A stretch of DNA of 64,000 bases from PALSA-612 sp046729255 (GTDB lineage: Bacteria; Actinomycetota; Thermoleophilia; Gaiellales; Gaiellaceae): assembly GCA_046729255.1 (NCBI GenBank), contig JBKPGF010000007.1:1-64000 (forward strand), written 5' to 3'. Within the stretch, counting starts at the first letter, position 1, and every line of letters starts with the position of its first letter. The notes below the pieces were generated by a model. That model ran no database searches. It saw only the letters and a list, made by a program, of their open reading frames with translations, and was not told where the DNA came from. Of this stretch, positions 7,210 through 15,725 are shown in pieces. A program made the position numbers and the translations under genes.

Positions 7210-8610
7210 GTGCGACGGGCGGCCCTGATCCTCGTGCTGCTCGCGACGCTCTCCGTCTCCGCAGCGGCGGCAAGCCAAGACCGGTTCGTCCGGATCGACT
7301 CGATCGCGGTCAACGCGGCGCTGTCTCCTCGAGTGCCTGCGCGGGCGGCCGTCGACTGGTGCGGAGCAGGCCAGCCGCCGACGCTCGACCGCAAGCCGGA
7401 CGTCGACCTCTCCTCGAGCCGGCAGGTGCACGTCACGTACGCCGTGCCGTCCGACTCGGCGAACCGGTTCCCGACCATCGGGACGGCGATCGCGACCGAT
7501 GCAGCTGCCATCGACGCCTGGTGGCGCCGCGAGGATCCGTCCCGAACCGTTCGCTACGACCTCTTCGCGTTCCCCGGCTGCGCCTCGAAGTTCGGCTCGC
7601 TCGACATCGGCTTCGTTCGTCTGCCGCGAAGCGGAGCTGAGTACATGGGCGGCACGGGCGCCGACGCGCTCCTCCTCGACCTCGACAGCCTCGACAGGCT
7701 CAACTCCCAGAAGCACCTCGTCTACTACGACGGGCCGGCGTCCTTCGACAGCGAGGTTTGCGGAACGGCGTTCGTGCCGCGCAGCGCGACGACGCAGGGC
7801 GGGCTCTCCGGCGTCGCCTTCGTCTGGTTGAAGTCGTTCTGCGGTGGTGACGTCGGCGCCAGCGGTCTGAACGCCGCCGTCGCGGTCCACGAGCTCATAC
7901 ACGGGCTCGGCGCGTTGCAGGGAGGAACGAGCCCGCACGAGTGTGAGCCCGGAAGCGGCCATGTCTGCGACAGCCCGAACGACGTGCTCTACCCGGAAGC
8001 CTCGAGCCAGACGAGCCTCTCCACGCAGATCCTCGACATCGGGCGGGATGACTACTACGGCCACTCGGGCAACGCATTCGATGTGCAGGACTCCGCGTGG
8101 CTGTCCCACCTGCCGCAGCAGCGCCTCACCATCGGACTGCAGGGCGCGAACGCCTCGGGGGGCAGCGTCCGCATGACGTCACCGACGACCTTCGAGTGCG
8201 CTCAGACCTGCAATCTTCAGCTCGACCGTGGCCTGGCCGTCACGCTCGTCGCCAGGTCAGCCCCCGGCGCCCGCTTCGCGGGCTGGAAAGGAGCATGCAC
8301 CGGCAGCAGCGCTTGTGTCGTGACGCTCGATGCAGCGCGCAGCGTCATCGCGACGTTCGGCGCGCCGACCTTCCGCCTCACGGTGGGCGTGGGCGGCAAG
8401 GGGCGAGTCTCGAGCACGCCGTCAGGTCTGATCTGCCCCTCGCGGTGCTCGGCGAGCTTCCGGGCGAGCTCGAACGTCCGGCTGCGTGCGACGGCTTCAC
8501 CAGGGTTCGTCTTTGTGCGCTGGAGCGGGAGCTGCCGCGGGACGAGCCCCTGCATCGTGAAGCTCGACGGCAACCGCTCTGTGCGAGCGATCTTCAGGAA
8601 ACGCGCCTAG
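7210..8610 (+). CDS. Secreted metalloprotease-like protein with C-terminal InlB B-like repeats
   Basis: This 466-residue protein has a signal peptide (AALILVLLATLSVSAAAA), then a domain with the zinc-protease motif HELIHGLGAL (His, Glu and His of HExxH at about 230-234) followed by a Cys/His-rich loop (HECEPGSGHVCDSPNDVLYP). Two divergent InlB B-like repeats follow at about 310-465, each with GARFAGWKGACTGSSACVVT-type cores (RFAGW, FVRWSG) and paired cysteines. HExxH followed by G resembles the metzincin/snapalysin pattern; peptidase activity is inferred. The repeats probably aid cell-wall or matrix attachment. The GTG start is supported by the leaderless promoter. Confidence 0.75.
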   Translation: MRRAALILVLLATLSVSAAAASQDRFVRIDSIAVNAALSPRVPARAAVDWCGAGQPPTLDRKPDVDLSSSRQVHVTYAVPSDSANRFPTIGTAIATDAAAIDAWWRREDPSRTVRYDLFAFPGCASKFGSLDIGFVRLPRSGAEYMGGTGADALLLDLDSLDRLNSQKHLVYYDGPASFDSEVCGTAFVPRSATTQGGLSGVAFVWLKSFCGGDVGASGLNAAVAVHELIHGLGALQGGTSPHECEPGSGHVCDSPNDVLYPEASSQTSLSTQILDIGRDDYYGHSGNAFDVQDSAWLSHLPQQRLTIGLQGANASGGSVRMTSPTTFECAQTCNLQLDRGLAVTLVARSAPGARFAGWKGACTGSSACVVTLDAARSVIATFGAPTFRLTVGVGGKGRVSSTPSGLICPSRCSASFRASSNVRLRATASPGFVFVRWSGSCRGTSPCIVKLDGNRSVRAIFRKRA

Positions 8611-8648
8611 AGAAGGGCTTGGGTGCTGGACAGCGAACTGCCGGACGG

Positions 8649-8876
8649 GTGAGGGAGCAGAGCCTCCTCGATGAGATGCGCGCTGCGGTGCGCGGCGACC
8701 GAGAGCGGGCCGCCGAGCGCCGCGTCCAGGAGACCCCGGAAGCAAGCGAGACCCGAGAGGCAGGCGAAACCCCGCCGGAGCCCGCAGCACCGGAGCCGGC
8801 CGAGCCCGAGGCGGAACAGCCGCCGAAGGAGGACGGCTTCTGGGGTCGGTTTACACGACGGCCGCGATCGACCTGA
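8649..8876 (+). CDS. Small acidic/Arg-rich protein of unknown function
   Basis: This is a 75-residue frame with strong third-position GC. It has a charged helical head (SLLDEMRAAVRGDRERAAER), a Pro/Glu-rich middle (TPPEPAAPEPAEPEAEQPPK) and a basic aromatic end (GFWGRFTRRPRST). Proteins of this plan occur beside acyl-CoA carboxylase genes in related actinobacteria. An epsilon-like small carboxylase subunit is conceivable but not shown. GTG 8649 is the best start; ATG at 8673 would give a shorter form. Confidence 0.5.
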   Translation: MREQSLLDEMRAAVRGDRERAAERRVQETPEASETREAGETPPEPAAPEPAEPEAEQPPKEDGFWGRFTRRPRST

Positions 8877-8975
8877 ACAGCGACCGTAGCGTCATCAGGG
8901 CGATCTTCACGTCGAGCCAAAGCGAGAAGTTCTCGATGTGACCACGCGATCCAGGGCGTACTCGAGGAGGCGCGT

Positions 8976-8981
8976 TAGGCT
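8976..8981 (+). promoter_or_regulatory. -10 element (TAGGCT) of a leaderless carboxyltransferase promoter
   Basis: TAGGCT ends seven bases before ATG 8989; no -35 is evident. Confidence 0.5.
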
Positions 8982-8988
8982 CCGAACG

Positions 8989-10551
8989 ATGGCGGTGCTC
9001 GCAACAGCGGTCGAACGGGACTCGGACGTCTTCTCCCGCCGCCGCGACCGCATGGAGTCGCTCGTCGCCGAGTTGCGCGAGCGGACCGCCGTCGTTGCGC
9101 AAGGCGGAGGTGAAAAGGCACTCGAGCGGCACCGCTCTCGCGGCAAGCTGACTGCCCGCGAGCGCGTCGATCGCCTGTGTGATCCGGACACGGCCTTTCT
9201 CGAGTTGTCCGCGCTCGCCGCCTGGGACGTGTACGACGGACAGGCGCCCGCCGCGGGAATCGTCACCGGCATCGGGGTCGTGGAAGGCCGCCAGTGCATG
9301 ATCGTGGCCAACGATGCGACCGTCAAGGGCGGCACGTACTTCCCGCTGACGGTCAAGAAGCACCTGCGCGCGCAAGAGGTCGCCGAGCAGAACCGCCTGC
9401 CGTGCATCTACCTCGTCGACTCGGGAGGAGCCTTCCTGCCGCTGCAGGCCGAGGTCTTCCCCGACCGCGACCACTTCGGCCGGATCTTTTACAACCAAGC
9501 TCGTCTGTCGGCCGCAGGCATTCCACAGGTCGCTGCGGTCATGGGCTCGTGCACGGCGGGCGGCGCGTACGTGCCGGCCATGAGCGACGAGACGGTCATC
9601 GTCAAGGGGACGGGCACGATCTTCATCGGCGGCCCGCCGCTCGTGAAGGCCGCGACGGGCGAGGAGGTTACGGCCGAGGAGCTGGGCGGGGCCGATGTGC
9701 ACACACGCCAGTCGGGCGTCGCCGACCACTACGCGGTCTCGGACGAGCACGCGCTCGCCCTCTGCCGGCAGGTCGTGCGGAACCTCGGTGGACGGCGGCC
9801 CGATCCTCCGTGGGAGATCGCGACACCCGGGCCGCCGGCACTCGCCCCCACTGACATCTACGGGCTCGTGCCGGAGACGTTCCGAGAGCAGGTCGACCCG
9901 CGAGAGATCGTCGCGCGCATCGTCGACGGCAGCCGCTTCGACGAGTTCAAGGCGACGTACGGGGAGACGCTCGTCTGCGGCTTCGGGCGTATCGAGGGCT
10001 ATCCCGTGGGCATCCTCGCCAACGCAGGGGTCCTCTTCGCGGAATCCTCGCGCAAGGGAGCGCACTTCATCGAGCTCGCCTGCAAGAGGCGCATCCCGCT
10101 CGTCTTCCTCCAGAACATCACCGGCTTCATGGTCGGCAAGGAGTACGAGACGGGCGGCATCGCACGCGACGGCGCGAAGCTCGTGATGGCGGTCGCCTGC
10201 GCGAACGTACCGAAGTTCACGGTCGTCACCGGAGGCTCGTTCGGCGCCGGCAACTACGGGATGTGCGGGCGGGCGTACGGCCCACGCCAGCTCTGGATGT
10301 GGCCGAATGCTCGCATCTCCGTCATGGGCGGCGAGCAGGCAGCCCTCGTCCTATCCATGGTCGGAGAAACCGATCCCGACGGGATCCGCGCCACGTACGA
10401 GGCCGAGGGCAATCCGTACTACTCGACGGCGAGGCTCTGGGACGACGGCATCATCGACCCGCTCGACACGCGTCGGGTGCTCGCGCTCGGCATCTCGGCC
10501 GCACTGAACGCGCCGATTCCCGAGACGACATTCGGCGTGTTTCGCATGTAA
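8989..10551 (+). CDS. Acyl-CoA carboxylase carboxyltransferase (beta) subunit, methylcrotonyl-CoA type
   Basis: This 520-residue carboxyltransferase has both crotonase-fold halves. The N half has VVEGRQCMIVANDATVKGGT and GGAYVPAMSDETVIVKG; the C half has FLQNITGFMVGKEYE and GGSFGAGNYGMCGRAYGPRQ. The motifs are closest to methylcrotonyl-CoA carboxylase beta (MccB/AccD1, leucine breakdown), but propionyl- or geranyl-CoA enzymes are near relatives. It would work with the biotin carboxylase at 13524-15128, and the enoyl-CoA hydratase between them supports a leucine route. ATG 8989 fits the promoter; the frame upstream looks non-coding. Confidence 0.88.
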   Translation: MAVLATAVERDSDVFSRRRDRMESLVAELRERTAVVAQGGGEKALERHRSRGKLTARERVDRLCDPDTAFLELSALAAWDVYDGQAPAAGIVTGIGVVEGRQCMIVANDATVKGGTYFPLTVKKHLRAQEVAEQNRLPCIYLVDSGGAFLPLQAEVFPDRDHFGRIFYNQARLSAAGIPQVAAVMGSCTAGGAYVPAMSDETVIVKGTGTIFIGGPPLVKAATGEEVTAEELGGADVHTRQSGVADHYAVSDEHALALCRQVVRNLGGRRPDPPWEIATPGPPALAPTDIYGLVPETFREQVDPREIVARIVDGSRFDEFKATYGETLVCGFGRIEGYPVGILANAGVLFAESSRKGAHFIELACKRRIPLVFLQNITGFMVGKEYETGGIARDGAKLVMAVACANVPKFTVVTGGSFGAGNYGMCGRAYGPRQLWMWPNARISVMGGEQAALVLSMVGETDPDGIRATYEAEGNPYYSTARLWDDGIIDPLDTRRVLALGISAALNAPIPETTFGVFRM

Positions 10552-10577
10552 GCAAGCCGGAAAAAGCGCAGGACACC

Positions 10578-10602
10578 GCCCATGCCTGTCGTAGCATGGG
10601 GC
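10578..10602. repeat. Inverted repeat upstream of the collagen-like gene
   Basis: GCCCATGC (10578-10585) faces GCATGGGGC (10594-10602) over an eight-base spacer. It lies between the carboxyltransferase stop and the ribosome site of the next gene. It could be a terminator stem or an operator; no T-run follows. Confidence 0.35.
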
Positions 10603-10636
10603 ATCTCCCCAACCACAAAAGGAGGGTGTTTTCGTA

Positions 10637-11284
10637 ATGAGATACCTCCATCGTCCATCTCCCGCCATGGTCGTCGCGGGCATCGCGCTGGCCGTAGCTC
10701 TCGGTGGGACGAGCATCGCGGCCGTCGCGAATGTGCCCAACAACAGCGTGACCACCGCGAAGATCGCGAACAACGCCGTGACGACGCCGAAGATCAAGAA
10801 CAGTGCCGTCAACGCGTCGAAGCTCGCGAGCAACGCGGTCACGACCGCGAAGCTCGCTAGCAACGCCGTCACCAACGCGAAGATCGCGAATGGAACGATC
10901 CAGCCGGCCGACCTCTCATCGGCTGCGAAGACAGCAGGCCCACCCGGGCCTCCAGGCCCCGCGGGGCCAGCGGGACCGGCAGGACCGGCCGGGGCTGCGG
11001 CCACGTCGCTCTGGGCCGCCGTCGACTCGACGGGAACCCTGATTCGCAACAAGGGCGCCGCCTCATCGCTCAGGCTTGCTACGGGCGACTACCAGGTGGT
11101 CTTCAACCAGGACGTGACGAACTGCGTCTACCAGGCGACGCTCGGAGGACCGACCACCGGCCTCTTCCTGGGACAAATCACAGCTGCGCAGCGATCGGCT
11201 CTGCCGGCGGGCGTCAGGGTCTTCACGCAGAACAGCGCTGGCACCCTCACGGATATTCCGTTCTACGTCTCGGTCTTCTGCTGA
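10637..11284 (+). CDS. Exported collagen-like repeat protein
   Basis: This 215-residue protein has an N-terminal hydrophobic segment (MVVAGIALAVALGGTSIAAV). Six ten-residue repeats of the type NNAVTTAKIA follow (residues about 34-95), then a short collagen-like run with Gly at every third position (about 100-117), and a C-terminal beta-rich domain with cysteines (DVTNCVYQ and final FC). It is probably a trimeric surface protein: the repeats suggest a coiled or beta-helical stalk and the C-terminal domain a head. A very good ribosome site (AGGAGG, 10620-10625) supports ATG 10637. It interrupts the acyl-CoA gene cluster without obvious functional link. Confidence 0.75.
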   Translation: MRYLHRPSPAMVVAGIALAVALGGTSIAAVANVPNNSVTTAKIANNAVTTPKIKNSAVNASKLASNAVTTAKLASNAVTNAKIANGTIQPADLSSAAKTAGPPGPPGPAGPAGPAGPAGAAATSLWAAVDSTGTLIRNKGAASSLRLATGDYQVVFNQDVTNCVYQATLGGPTTGLFLGQITAAQRSALPAGVRVFTQNSAGTLTDIPFYVSVFC

Positions 11285-11295
11285 TCGAATACCCG

Positions 11296-11317
11296 GGGGC
11301 CCGCTCCGGCGGGCCCC
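11296..11317 (+). terminator. Strong GC hairpin after the collagen-like gene
   Basis: GGGGCCCGC (11296-11304) pairs with GCGGGCCCC (11309-11317) over a four-base loop, twelve bases after the stop codon. It lacks a T-run, as is common for actinobacterial terminators. Confidence 0.6.
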
Positions 11318-11339
11318 ACCCTCTCGAAACGTGGCCGCG

Positions 11340-11345
11340 TAGAGT
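11340..11345 (+). promoter_or_regulatory. -10 element (TAGAGT) of a leaderless promoter for the hydratase/MFS/carboxylase operon
   Basis: TAGAGT ends six bases before ATG 11352. It heads a four-gene operon with overlapping or abutting genes through 15128. Confidence 0.55.
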
Positions 11346-11351
11346 TCGCTC

Positions 11352-11654
11352 ATGCACACGATCGAGCTGACGGACGATGAGCTGCGGCTGGTGCACTCGG
11401 CTCTGCATGCCTACCTCGACGACTTCGGCCATGACGAAGCGGACGTGCTCAGGGCGATCAAGGCGGTGCTTTCAAAGCTCCCCGCGCAACGCAGCGAGGT
11501 CATCGCCGACGAGCTGAGCGCGGAGCGTCTGACGGAGCTGCTGCGAGAAGCGGAGCGCGCGCACGGCGCCTTCGAGAAGGAGCTCGGACGCCGCGACGAG
11601 GAGTGGCCGGCGTGGTACGCGCAGTACATCCTCGACCGGCTCTCGGGTGACTGA
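11352..11654 (+). CDS. Small protein with WPxWYAxYI C-terminal motif
   Basis: This 100-residue protein has two parts. The first half is helical (MHTIELTDDELRLVHSALHA and DEADVLRAIKAVLSKL). The second half carries a helical LTELLREAERAHGAFEKELG segment followed by EEWPAWYAQYILDRL. The W-P-x-W-Y-A motif occurs as a tail on many unrelated actinobacterial proteins; its role is unknown to me. The gene heads the operon and overlaps the enoyl-CoA hydratase by eight bases, which suggests translational coupling. Confidence 0.65.
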   Translation: MHTIELTDDELRLVHSALHAYLDDFGHDEADVLRAIKAVLSKLPAQRSEVIADELSAERLTELLREAERAHGAFEKELGRRDEEWPAWYAQYILDRLSGD

Positions 11655-12405
11655 CGCGGGTCTGGACGTCCGCCGCGACGGCGACGTCCTGCGCGTGACG
11701 CTGTCCCGCCCCGAGAGACGGAACGCGTTCGACGCCGCCCTCATCGCCGCACTCGCCGATGCCTTCGCCGACGTCGGCGACGTTCGCTGCGTCGTCCTCG
11801 CCGGTGAGGGCCCCAGCTTCTGCGCGGGAGCCGACATCGACTGGCAGCGCGCTGCGATCGACCTCTCGTACGACGAGAACGTCGAGGATGCGATGCGCCT
11901 CTACCGCATGTTGGAGGCGGTCGACACGTGCCCGGCGCCTGTGGTCGCCCGCGTCCACGGCCACGCGCTCGCGGGCGGTTCGGCCCTCGTCACATGCGCG
12001 GACATCGCGATCGCAGCTTCCGATGCCGTCTTCGGCTTCACCGAGGTGCGGGTCGGGATCATCCCCGCGATCGTCTCGCCGTTCGTGTTCGAGCGAATCG
12101 GCCGACCGGCGGCGCGCCGCTACTTCCTCACGGGAGAGCGCTTCGACGCGCAGACGGCGCTTCGCATCGGCCTCGTGCACGAGGTGGCAGACGATCTCGA
12201 CGCGGCCATCCAAGCCGTCGTGGACGCGGTGCTCGCCGGAGGCCCCGAGGCGGTGCGTGCCGCGAAGGTGCTCGTCCGCGAGCATCCGCCAGGCGAGGAG
12301 ACGGCGCACATCGCCGCCCTGCGTCGCACGAGCGAGGAAGGCCAGGACGGCCTGCGCGCGTTCCTCGAGAAGCGCCCGCCCGGCTGGCTCAGCCGGACCG
12401 ACTGA
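11647..12405 (+). CDS. Enoyl-CoA hydratase/isomerase family, methylglutaconyl-CoA hydratase-like
   Basis: This 252-residue crotonase has the N-terminal RPERRNAFDAALI motif, CoA-binding/oxyanion segments FCAGADIDWQR and HGHALAGGSALVTCADIAIA, and the AVFGFTEVRVGIIPAIVSPF segment typical of methylglutaconyl-CoA hydratases of leucine breakdown. Position between carboxyltransferase and biotin carboxylase genes agrees with that role, though exact substrate is inferred. It begins at GTG 11647 inside the previous gene and its stop abuts the GTG of the MFS gene. Confidence 0.8.
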   Translation: MTDAGLDVRRDGDVLRVTLSRPERRNAFDAALIAALADAFADVGDVRCVVLAGEGPSFCAGADIDWQRAAIDLSYDENVEDAMRLYRMLEAVDTCPAPVVARVHGHALAGGSALVTCADIAIAASDAVFGFTEVRVGIIPAIVSPFVFERIGRPAARRYFLTGERFDAQTALRIGLVHEVADDLDAAIQAVVDAVLAGGPEAVRAAKVLVREHPPGEETAHIAALRRTSEEGQDGLRAFLEKRPPGWLSRTD

Positions 12406-13527
12406 GTGCAACGCATCCTCGTTCTCTGCGGGGCGATCATCGTCTGCGACACGATGTTCTTCGCGGCGCTGACGCCGCTGCTCCCCGACTACGCAGACGA
12501 GTTCGGGCTCTCGAAGGTCGGCGCAGGAACGCTGCAAGCGGCGTACCCGCTCGGCGTGCTGGTCGCCAGCATCCCGAGCGGCTACTTCGCCGCGCGGTTC
12601 GGCGTCAAGCCGACCGCCGTCATAGCACTACTCCTGATCGCCGGCACCTCGGTGGTCTTCGGTTACGCCGACTCGATTGCCGCGCTCGACGCTGCCCGCT
12701 TCATGCAGGGCGTCGGGGGCGCATTCGCGTGGACTGCCGCGCTGGCCTGGCTGATCGCCGTCGCACCCGCGAACAGACGCGGCCAACTGATCGGCACGCT
12801 GTTCGCGGTCGCGATCGCCGGGGCGCTCATGGGTCCCGTGCTGGGGGCAATTGCATCGGTGCTCGGTACGGGTCCGGTGTTCTCGGCGGTGGGCTTGGTT
12901 GCGGTCGGCGTCGCGATCGCTGCGCTGCTCACGGCCACTCCGCCACGGGGAGAGCGCCAACCGATCTCGTATTTGTGGTCTGCGCTCCATAGCCGGCGGA
13001 TCCTCGGCGGGCTCTGGCTCGTGGCACTGCCGGCGCTCATGTTCGGAACACTGACCGTGCTCGTCCCGTTGCGCCTCGACGAGCTCGGCTATGCGGCCGC
13101 GGCAATCAGCGGCGTCTTCATCGCCTCCGCGGCGCTGGAAGCGACGATATCGCCCGTTGTGGGACACATGGCCGACCGGCGAGGACGGCGCTATCCGATC
13201 ACGATCGGGCTTGTCGCGTCTGCAGGAGCGCTCGCCCTGCTGCCGTGGCCGCAGCACGGTCCAGTGCTCGCTGTCGTCACCATCGCGTCAGCATGTGCCT
13301 TTGGGGTCTTCTGGGCGCCTGCGATGTCGCTCCTCAGTGCCTCGGCCGAGCGAATCGGCCTCGACGTGGCGTGGGGCTTCGCCGTCGCCAATCTCGCGTG
13401 GGCGCCCGGGCAGGCCACGGGAGCGGCTCTCGGCGGGACGCTCGCGCGCGCAACGGCCGACGCTCTCCCCTACCTCCTGCTGAGCGCCCTCTGTCTGGCC
13501 ACACTCGCGATGGTGAGAAGCGCGTGA
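12406..13527 (+). CDS. MFS transporter
   Basis: This 373-residue membrane protein has about eleven or twelve hydrophobic helices. The MFS loop motif between helices 2 and 3 is GYFAARFGVKPT and a second copy-like loop GHMADRRGRRYPI falls in the middle. It is probably a proton-driven exporter or uptake carrier; substrate unknown. The GTG start directly follows the hydratase stop and its stop overlaps the biotin carboxylase start (GTGA, 13524-13527), so it is translated with the acyl-CoA genes and may carry a related acid. Confidence 0.75.
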   Translation: MQRILVLCGAIIVCDTMFFAALTPLLPDYADEFGLSKVGAGTLQAAYPLGVLVASIPSGYFAARFGVKPTAVIALLLIAGTSVVFGYADSIAALDAARFMQGVGGAFAWTAALAWLIAVAPANRRGQLIGTLFAVAIAGALMGPVLGAIASVLGTGPVFSAVGLVAVGVAIAALLTATPPRGERQPISYLWSALHSRRILGGLWLVALPALMFGTLTVLVPLRLDELGYAAAAISGVFIASAALEATISPVVGHMADRRGRRYPITIGLVASAGALALLPWPQHGPVLAVVTIASACAFGVFWAPAMSLLSASAERIGLDVAWGFAVANLAWAPGQATGAALGGTLARATADALPYLLLSALCLATLAMVRSA

Positions 13528-15128
13528 AACGGCTGCTCGTCGCCAATCGCGGCGAGATCGCCGTTCGCATCGTCCGGACGTGCAGGCGGCTCGGCATCGA
13601 GACGGTAGCCGTCGCGGCGGCGGACGACCGGGAGGCGCTTCACGCGCGGTCGGCAGACCACGTCGTCCCCGTGTCCGGCTATCTCGACGTCGACGAGTTT
13701 CTGCGCGCGGCGAAGGACTCCGCTGCCGACGCTGTGCACCCTGGCTACGGCTTCCTTGCCGAGAGCCCGGAGCTGGCAGAGGCGGTCGAGCACGCCGGGC
13801 TGGCGTTCGTCGGGCCGACGCCGGAGGCGCTGCGCCGGGGGGGCGACAAGCTCGCCGCGAAGGAGATCGCCCGCGCGGCCGGCGTTCCCGTCGTCCCGCA
13901 CGGCGAGCCCGAGGAGATCGGCTACCCGCTCGTCGTCAAGGCAGCTGCCGGCGGCGGCGGGCGCGGCATGCGCGTCGTCCGCGCACCCGAAGAGCTCGAG
14001 GAGGCGTTCGAGGCAGCCCGTCGGGAAGCCGGAGCGGCGTTCGGCGACGATCGCGTCTTTTGCGAGCGCTACGTCGAGCGACCGCGTCATGTCGAGATCC
14101 AGCTGCTCGGTGACGGTGTCGGGAACGTGGCCGCTCTCGGCGAGCGCGAGTGCTCCATCCAGCGGCGCCACCAGAAGGTGCTCGAGGAGTCTCCCTCTCC
14201 AGCCGTGGACGACGAGCTACGGCAGCGGATGAGCGATGCCGCCGTGGCGTTCGCCCGGGCGATCGGCTACCGAAGCGCGGGAACGGCCGAGTTCATGCTC
14301 GACGGACGTGACTTCTACTTCCTCGAGCTGAACGGCCGCATCCAGGTCGAGCATCCCGTCACCGAGCTCGTCACGGGGATCGACCTCGTGGAGCAGCAGA
14401 TCCGCGTCGCCAAGGGTGAGTCGTTCGTCGCGACCTTCCAGCAGAGCGGCCACGCGGTCGAGGTGCGGCTCTACGCCGAGGATCCGCGGACGTTCCTGCC
14501 GCAGACCGGCACGATCACGCGCCTGCGGCTGCCGGCGGAGATCCGCGTGGACGCAGGAGTCGAGGAAGGCGACGAGATCGGCCTGCGCTACGACCCGATG
14601 ATCGCCAAGCTCATCGCCCACGGCGCGACCCGCGACGACGCCCTCGACGCCCTCATCGGCGCGCTCGCGGAGACGGAGGTCGACGGCGTCGTGACGAACC
14701 TCCCGTTTCTCCGCTGGCTCGTCGCGCACCCCCAGCTCCGCGGCGGGCGTACGACGACGGCCTTCCTCGTCGAGAACACGCCGCTTTCCCCCCATCCGGC
14801 CGCGACGCCCGCCCCCTGGCAGGGCGGCTGGCGGCTGAACGGCCCCGCACCTCCGCCCGCGCAACCTCCGGACATCGAGTCAGCGGCACACGACCGCGGC
14901 GGGAAGGTGACGGAGAGCGCACTCGCGGCGCAGATGCCGGGCACCGTCCTGCGCGTACTCGTCGCCGAGGGCGACACCGTCGTGCCGCACCAGCCGTTGC
15001 TCGTCCTCGAGGCGATGAAGATGGAGACGCCCGTCACCTCGCCGCACGAGGCGACGGTCCGCCGCCTCCTGGTCGCGGAGGGCGACCAGGTGGCAGCGGG
15101 GACAATGCTCGTCGAGTTGGAGGACTAG
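13524..15128 (+). CDS. Acyl-CoA carboxylase alpha subunit: biotin carboxylase plus biotin carrier
   Basis: This 534-residue protein begins with the biotin-carboxylase signature LLVANRGEIAVRIVRTCRRL and HPGYGFLAESPE. An ATP-grasp domain follows (KAAAGGGGRGMRVV), then the RIQVEHPVTE motif near 290 and a C-terminal carrier domain with EAMKM, whose Lys499 is the biotin site. At 534 residues it is shorter than most MccA proteins (about 650), with a brief linker between domains. It pairs with the carboxyltransferase at 8989. GTG 13524 overlaps the MFS stop. Confidence 0.9.
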   Translation: MKRLLVANRGEIAVRIVRTCRRLGIETVAVAAADDREALHARSADHVVPVSGYLDVDEFLRAAKDSAADAVHPGYGFLAESPELAEAVEHAGLAFVGPTPEALRRGGDKLAAKEIARAAGVPVVPHGEPEEIGYPLVVKAAAGGGGRGMRVVRAPEELEEAFEAARREAGAAFGDDRVFCERYVERPRHVEIQLLGDGVGNVAALGERECSIQRRHQKVLEESPSPAVDDELRQRMSDAAVAFARAIGYRSAGTAEFMLDGRDFYFLELNGRIQVEHPVTELVTGIDLVEQQIRVAKGESFVATFQQSGHAVEVRLYAEDPRTFLPQTGTITRLRLPAEIRVDAGVEEGDEIGLRYDPMIAKLIAHGATRDDALDALIGALAETEVDGVVTNLPFLRWLVAHPQLRGGRTTTAFLVENTPLSPHPAATPAPWQGGWRLNGPAPPPAQPPDIESAAHDRGGKVTESALAAQMPGTVLRVLVAEGDTVVPHQPLLVLEAMKMETPVTSPHEATVRRLLVAEGDQVAAGTMLVELED

Positions 15129-15136
15129 GCGCGGCG

Positions 15137-15166
15137 CTAGCCGTACGTCACCTAGCCGTACGTCAC
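15137..15166. repeat. Exact tandem 15-bp duplication at a stop codon
   Basis: CTAGCCGTACGTCAC occurs at 15137-15151 and again at 15152-15166. On the minus strand each copy encodes V-T-Y-G-stop, so the end of the holin-like gene has been duplicated without changing the protein. Confidence 0.85.
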
Positions 15167-15550
15167 GCGGGTGCGCCTGCCGCCCTCGAGATAGTCGAGA
15201 CCACGTCCGACGACGAAGTTCACGAACCAGACGACGATCGTCGCGCCGATGTACGACCAGAAGCCGTCGATCGAGAAGTCCGGCGCGATCCACTCGGCGA
15301 GCGCGAGCATCGCGACGTTGATCGCGAAATACGCAAGACCGAGCGTGACGATGATCAGCGGCAGCGTGAGGATCGCGAGGATGGGCTTGATGAATGCGTT
15401 GCCCACGGCGAGCACCGCAGCGCCGAGCAGCACCGACCCGGGCCACTCGATGTAGACGCTGTCGAACAGCCAGTCGACGACGATGAGCGCGAGGATGTTG
15501 ACGCCCCACGCGATGAGCAGCCGGACAGCGATGAAGGCCCAGAGCCCCAC
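15152..15550 (-). CDS. Phage holin family IV (PF04020) membrane protein
   Basis: This 132-residue protein has four hydrophobic helices (FIAVRLLIAWGVNILALIVV, VLLGAAVLAVGNAFIKPILA, LTLPLIIVTLGLAYFAINVA, YIGATIVVWFVNFVVGRGLD). The conserved NAFIKPILAILTLPLIIVTLG-type core identifies the actinobacterial four-helix holin superfamily IV, often annotated DUF360. It is common in non-phage chromosomes and lysis function is doubtful. The start is GTG 15550. No phage genes surround it. Confidence 0.8.
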   Translation of the reverse strand: MGLWAFIAVRLLIAWGVNILALIVVDWLFDSVYIEWPGSVLLGAAVLAVGNAFIKPILAILTLPLIIVTLGLAYFAINVAMLALAEWIAPDFSIDGFWSYIGATIVVWFVNFVVGRGLDYLEGGRRTRVTYG

Positions 15551-15563
15551 TACGATCGTGCCT

Positions 15564-15716
15564 CTGGGGCGTCGCTGGCAAAGGAGACAAGCGAGCGGCG
15601 CGAAGGACAGTATCCGCCAATACGGCCAAGCGCCGCGAGCGCCGTATCCTGCCGCCAGCGGCGCGAGCCGTCGGCGGAGCCGGGCTTCGCCCGGCGAAAG
15701 TCGATGGCGACCAGGG
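15564..15716 (+). repeat. Intergenic repeat family A, copy 1
   Basis: About 150 bases closely resemble 34191-34334 and the reverse complement of 19910-20001. Shared blocks include AGCGAGCGGCGCG, GGACAGTA, ACGGCCAAGCGCCGCGAGCG and TCCTGCCGCCAGCGGCG, then a GCCGGGC/GCCCGGC hairpin and GACCAGGG. It lies between the holin-like and SCP2 genes and codes for nothing. Confidence 0.8.
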
Positions 15717-15725
15717 GCACGAGCG

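Noticed and set aside
10923..11000. Gly/Pro-rich tract as a CRISPR or simple-repeat array
   Set aside because: It is the coding sequence of a collagen-like Gly-x-y run; no spacer-repeat structure exists.
15152..15550. Holin-like gene as evidence of a prophage
   Set aside because: This four-helix family is common in non-phage actinobacterial chromosomes and no phage genes are nearby.
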